A stretch of DNA of 9,781 nucleotides. It comes from Rhodoferax sp. (GTDB taxonomy: Bacteria; Pseudomonadota; Gammaproteobacteria; Burkholderiales; Burkholderiaceae_C). Numbering within the stretch: position 1 is the first letter of the stretch; the number at the start of each line of letters is the position of its first letter. Location of the stretch: the NCBI GenBank assembly GCA_021737905.1, contig JAIPDA010000076.1, forward strand, positions 1 through 9,781, read 5' to 3'. The position numbers and the translations under genes are program-made. Positions 6,972-9,781 of the stretch are shown one piece after another. Under the pieces are notes generated by a model. It was not told the DNA's origin and ran no database searches. It was given only the letters and a program-made list of their open reading frames with translations.

Positions 6972-8363
6972 GTGATCAACAACCGCATTTACGAAAAACG
7001 CCGCGCTGCTGTGGCGCGCGCCCTCAAAGCTGCCGGTGGCGGCATCGCCTTGCTGCCCACGGCGCCCGAAGTGCCGCGCAACCGCGACAGCGACTTTCCG
7101 TACCGCCACGACAGTTACTTTTATTACCTCACCGGTTTCAGTGAAGCGGGCGCCTGGTTGGCCATCGAGGCCTCAGGCAAGAGCACGCTGTTTTGCCGGC
7201 CCAAGGACTTGGAGCGTGAAATCTGGGACGGCATCCGGCTGGGCCCCAAGGCCGCGCCGGCCGCTCTGGGTGTGAGCCAGGCGTTCAGCGTGGAAGCACT
7301 TGAAAAAACCATGCCGCAACTGCTGACCAACCAGCCCGCGGTGTGGTTTCCGTTTGCCACGCACAAGGGGCTGGAGACGCAGGTGGACGGCTGGCTCAAC
7401 CAGGTGCGGGCCCGCGTGCGCTTTGGCGCCGAATGCCCGGGCAGCCAGCATGACCTGTGCAAGGTGCTCGACGAGATGCGGCTTGTCAAAGACAGCCATG
7501 AAGTCGCCATCTTGCGGCGTGCCGGCAAGATTTCTGCCGGTGCCCATGTGCGCGCCATGCAAACCTCTGCAGCCCTGCTGCGCGACGGTGTCAAGGGCGG
7601 TCTGCGCGAATACCACCTGGAGGCCGAGCTGCTGCACGAGTTCCGTCGCCACGGCTCGCAGTTCCCGGCCTACGGCAGCATCGTGGCGGCCGGCGCCAAT
7701 GCCTGCGTGCTGCATTACCGCGCCGGCGATGCAGAGCTCAAGGACGGCGATTTGTGCCTGATTGACGCCGGCTGCGAACTCGACGGCTATGCCAGCGACA
7801 TCACCCGCACTTTTCCGGCCAACGGCAAGTTCACCCCGGCGCAGCGCACTTTGTATGACATCGTGCTGGCCGCGCAAAAAGCGGCGATTGCCGTCACCCG
7901 GCCCGGCAAGCGCTTCACCGACCCGCATGATGCGGCCACCCGCGTGCTGATCCAGGGCATGCTGGACACCGGCCTGCTGCCCAAGGCCAAGCACGGCAAG
8001 GTGGACGACGTTCTTGAATCCGGCGCTTACCGCCAGTTCTACATGCACCGCACCGGCCACTGGATGGGCATGGACGTGCACGACTGCGGCGACTACACCG
8101 AGCCCCGCAGCAAAGCCACACTGCAAACCGATGCGCTGGGCCTGCAGGTGATGCGCAAGCCCTCGCGCATCCTGCGCGCTGGCATGGTGCTGACCATCGA
8201 GCCCGGCATTTATGTGCGGCCTGCCAAAGGCGTGCCCAAAGAGTTCTGGAACATCGGCATCCGCATCGAAGACGATGCACTGGTCACCGCCAAGGGATGC
8301 GAGTTGCTCACCCGCGGCGTGCCGGTGGACGCCGACGAGATTGAAGCCCTGATGCGGGACTGA
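6972..8363 (+). CDS. pepP: Xaa-Pro aminopeptidase (aminopeptidase P)
   Basis: This cytoplasmic metalloprotease removes the N-terminal residue from peptides whose second residue is proline. The 463-residue product has the N-terminal aminopeptidase P domain (about 1-135, with the motif starting RNRDSDFPYR at 36-45) and a C-terminal pita-bread (M24) domain. The five metal ligands expected from E. coli PepP are present: D265 and D276 (IDAG...ASDITRTFP), H363 (TGHWMGMD), E410 (TIEPGIY) and E433 (RIEDD). The catalytic histidine of VHD is H370. I chose GTG 6972 because AGGA (6960-6963) sits eight bases upstream and the N-terminus then matches the family; the frame could also start at TTG 6939 with 11 more residues. 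It lies 39 bases after the murU-like gene on the same strand with no terminator between, so co-transcription is likely. Its stop is 16 bases from the convergent acyl-CoA dehydrogenase stop, and I see no terminator there. Confidence 0.96.
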   Translation: MINNRIYEKRRAAVARALKAAGGGIALLPTAPEVPRNRDSDFPYRHDSYFYYLTGFSEAGAWLAIEASGKSTLFCRPKDLEREIWDGIRLGPKAAPAALGVSQAFSVEALEKTMPQLLTNQPAVWFPFATHKGLETQVDGWLNQVRARVRFGAECPGSQHDLCKVLDEMRLVKDSHEVAILRRAGKISAGAHVRAMQTSAALLRDGVKGGLREYHLEAELLHEFRRHGSQFPAYGSIVAAGANACVLHYRAGDAELKDGDLCLIDAGCELDGYASDITRTFPANGKFTPAQRTLYDIVLAAQKAAIAVTRPGKRFTDPHDAATRVLIQGMLDTGLLPKAKHGKVDDVLESGAYRQFYMHRTGHWMGMDVHDCGDYTEPRSKATLQTDALGLQVMRKPSRILRAGMVLTIEPGIYVRPAKGVPKEFWNIGIRIEDDALVTAKGCELLTRGVPVDADEIEALMRD

Positions 8364-8379
8364 TGGGCGGCTGTGCGGC

Positions 8380-9618
8380 TCAGGTGGCGGTGGCGCGCAA
8401 AGCCGCGCGCTTGGCCAGCTCGATTTTGGCAATCGTTGTGCGATGCACTTCGTCCGGGCCGTCCACCAAACGCACGGTGCGCTGGTGCGCGTAGGCTTCG
8501 GCCAGCGAAAAGTCCTGGCTGACGCCGGCGGCGCCATGCGCCTGAATCGCCCAGTCCACCACCTGGCACGACACATTGGGCGCGACCACCTTGATCATGG
8601 CGATTTCTGAGCGTGCTTCCTTGTTACCGACAGTGTCCATCTTGTGCGCGGCATTCAAAGTGAGCAAGCGCGCCTGGTCAATCATGCAGCGCGAGTTGGC
8701 AATGCGCTCGTGCCAGACCGACTGGCCCGAAATCGGGCCGCCAAAAGCGATGCGCGTTTGCAGCCGGTCAATCATCATTTCAAGCGCGCGTTCCGCTGCG
8801 CCGATGGAACGCATGCAGTGGTGAATGCGTCCGGGACCCAGGCGACCCTGGGCGATTTCAAAACCGCGTCCCTCGCCCAGCAGGATGTTGCCCACTGGCA
8901 CGCGCACGTTCTCCAGCACCACCTCCATGTGGCCGTGCGGTGCGTCGTCATAAGCAAACACGGACAGCGGCCGCAGCACGCTGACGCCGGGTGTGTCGCG
9001 CGGCACCAGCACCATCGACTGCTGGGCGTGGCGTGCAGCGTCGGGGTCGGTCTTGCCCATCACGATGAAAATCTTGCAGCGCGGCGAGCCCGCGCCCGAG
9101 CTGTACCACTTGCGGCCATTGATGACGTATTCGTCGCCTTCGCGCCTGATACTGCACTGGATGTTGGTGGCATCCGAGGAGGCCACGGCGGGCTCGGTCA
9201 TCAGGAAGGCCGAGCGGATCTGCCCGTCGAGCAGGGGCTCCAGCCATTGCTCTTTTTGCGCGGCCGTCCCGTAACGCTCAAAAGTTTCCATGTTGCCGGT
9301 GTCGGGCGCAGAGCAGTTGAACACCTCGCCGGACCACATGACGCGGCCCATCAGTTCGCACAGCGGCGCGTAGTCCAGGTTGGAGATGCCGCCCTGGCCC
9401 TTGTAGGCGTGCGGCAAAAACAGGTTCCACAAACCGGCGGCCCGTGCCTTGAGCTTGAGCGCTTCAATCAGCGTCAGCGTTTGCCAGGGGTTGCCCTGGC
9501 GGCGCAGTGCATCGAGCTCGGCGTGGTAAGTCGCCTCGTTGGGGTAAATGTGCTCGTCAAAAAACGCGTTCATGCGCGTGAGCAGGTCTTGGGTTTTGGC
9601 GGAAGGTTCTGCAAACAT
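8380..9618 (-). CDS. Acyl-CoA dehydrogenase, ACAD10/11-like
   Basis: This flavoprotein should introduce an alpha-beta double bond into an acyl-CoA, passing electrons to electron-transfer flavoprotein. The 412-residue product has the three usual parts: an alpha-helical N-terminal domain (to about 130), a beta domain with the flavin-contact motif MTEPAVASSDATNI (140-153) and RKWYSSGA (169-176), and a C-terminal helical domain with RLGPGRIHH (259-267) and QAHGAAGVSQD (359-369). Where MCAD-type enzymes have catalytic Glu in YEGT, this has VDGPDEVHR, with D386 at that place, as I recall for the ACAD10/11 branch; substrate length and branching are unknown. I prefer ATG 9618, where the product begins MFAEPSAKTQ and AAAGAGAG lies five bases upstream. 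The frame is open to ATG 9699, adding 27 residues without family similarity. Confidence 0.9.
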   Translation of the reverse strand: MFAEPSAKTQDLLTRMNAFFDEHIYPNEATYHAELDALRRQGNPWQTLTLIEALKLKARAAGLWNLFLPHAYKGQGGISNLDYAPLCELMGRVMWSGEVFNCSAPDTGNMETFERYGTAAQKEQWLEPLLDGQIRSAFLMTEPAVASSDATNIQCSIRREGDEYVINGRKWYSSGAGSPRCKIFIVMGKTDPDAARHAQQSMVLVPRDTPGVSVLRPLSVFAYDDAPHGHMEVVLENVRVPVGNILLGEGRGFEIAQGRLGPGRIHHCMRSIGAAERALEMMIDRLQTRIAFGGPISGQSVWHERIANSRCMIDQARLLTLNAAHKMDTVGNKEARSEIAMIKVVAPNVSCQVVDWAIQAHGAAGVSQDFSLAEAYAHQRTVRLVDGPDEVHRTTIAKIELAKRAALRATAT

Positions 9619-9733
9619 GGCGGCTCTCTTTACTGGGGTGTGGCTCAAAATGAAAGGCCGCAAAGAACCCGCAGGCTCTGACATCGGCTCTTCAGTCATC
9701 TGTTTTTTGTTTCAGTTTAATGATGAATGCGAA

Positions 9734-9781
9734 ATGAACCTACTGCCTGCGCGATTGCGCTCTTTGCCGTCGCTGCGGACG
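9734..9781 (+). CDS. Possible start of a regulator gene, truncated by the window edge
   Basis: From ATG 9734 the frame is open to the last base and gives 16 residues, MNLLPARLRSLPSLRT. An R-x-LPSLR-like opening is common at the start of LysR-type regulators (the first helix before the helix-turn-helix), and such genes often lie divergent to the genes they control, here the acyl-CoA dehydrogenase. Too little is visible to be sure: a second frame from ATG 9727 is also open to the end. No strong Shine-Dalgarno is present. Confidence 0.3.
   Translation, partial: MNLLPARLRSLPSLRT

Noticed and set aside
7173..8576. 467-codon open frame on the minus strand, antisense to pepP
   Set aside because: It lies over a complete pepP with all metal ligands and has no recognisable domain. 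Long antisense frames are common in GC-rich genes because stop codons are rare in that frame.
8644..9681. 345-codon plus-strand frame antisense to the acyl-CoA dehydrogenase
   Set aside because: Same composition artefact; the minus-strand product is a full-length family member.

Overview
The window looks like an ordinary stretch of chromosome from a high-GC betaproteobacterium, most likely Burkholderiales and possibly Comamonadaceae. That placement rests on codon bias, on how the proteins read, and on remembered neighbourhoods (monofunctional birA, tkt-gap, murU-pepP). No search was run. There is no sign of phage, insertion sequences, CRISPR, tRNA or rRNA.

Left block, plus strand (1-2829): the 3' end of a SET-domain lysine methyltransferase with a lysine-rich tail; a biotin-protein ligase without a DNA-binding domain (birA); a small exported protein I do not recognise; and a pirin-family cupin. 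Gaps of 7-19 bases suggest one transcript. A palindromic terminator with A and T tracts (2857-2884) closes it and can also stop transcription arriving from the right.

Central block, minus strand (2902-6024): transketolase (tkt) followed by NAD-type glyceraldehyde-3-phosphate dehydrogenase (gap), 66 bases apart. They link the non-oxidative pentose phosphate pathway to lower glycolysis and gluconeogenesis through glyceraldehyde-3-phosphate.

Right block: a 152-base divergent region (6025-6176) separates tkt from a plus-strand pair. The first gene is a MurU-like sugar-1-phosphate nucleotidyltransferase, probably for cell-wall sugar recycling. The second is Xaa-Pro aminopeptidase (pepP). An acyl-CoA dehydrogenase of the ACAD10/11-like branch converges on pepP from the minus strand with 16 bases between them. 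The last 48 bases may begin a divergently transcribed regulator.

I found no convincing new multi-gene system. The points most worth a second look are the SET protein with its polylysine tail, the unknown exported protein in the birA cluster, the possibly leaderless murU-like start with no adjacent kinase gene, and the aspartate at the catalytic-base position of the acyl-CoA dehydrogenase.
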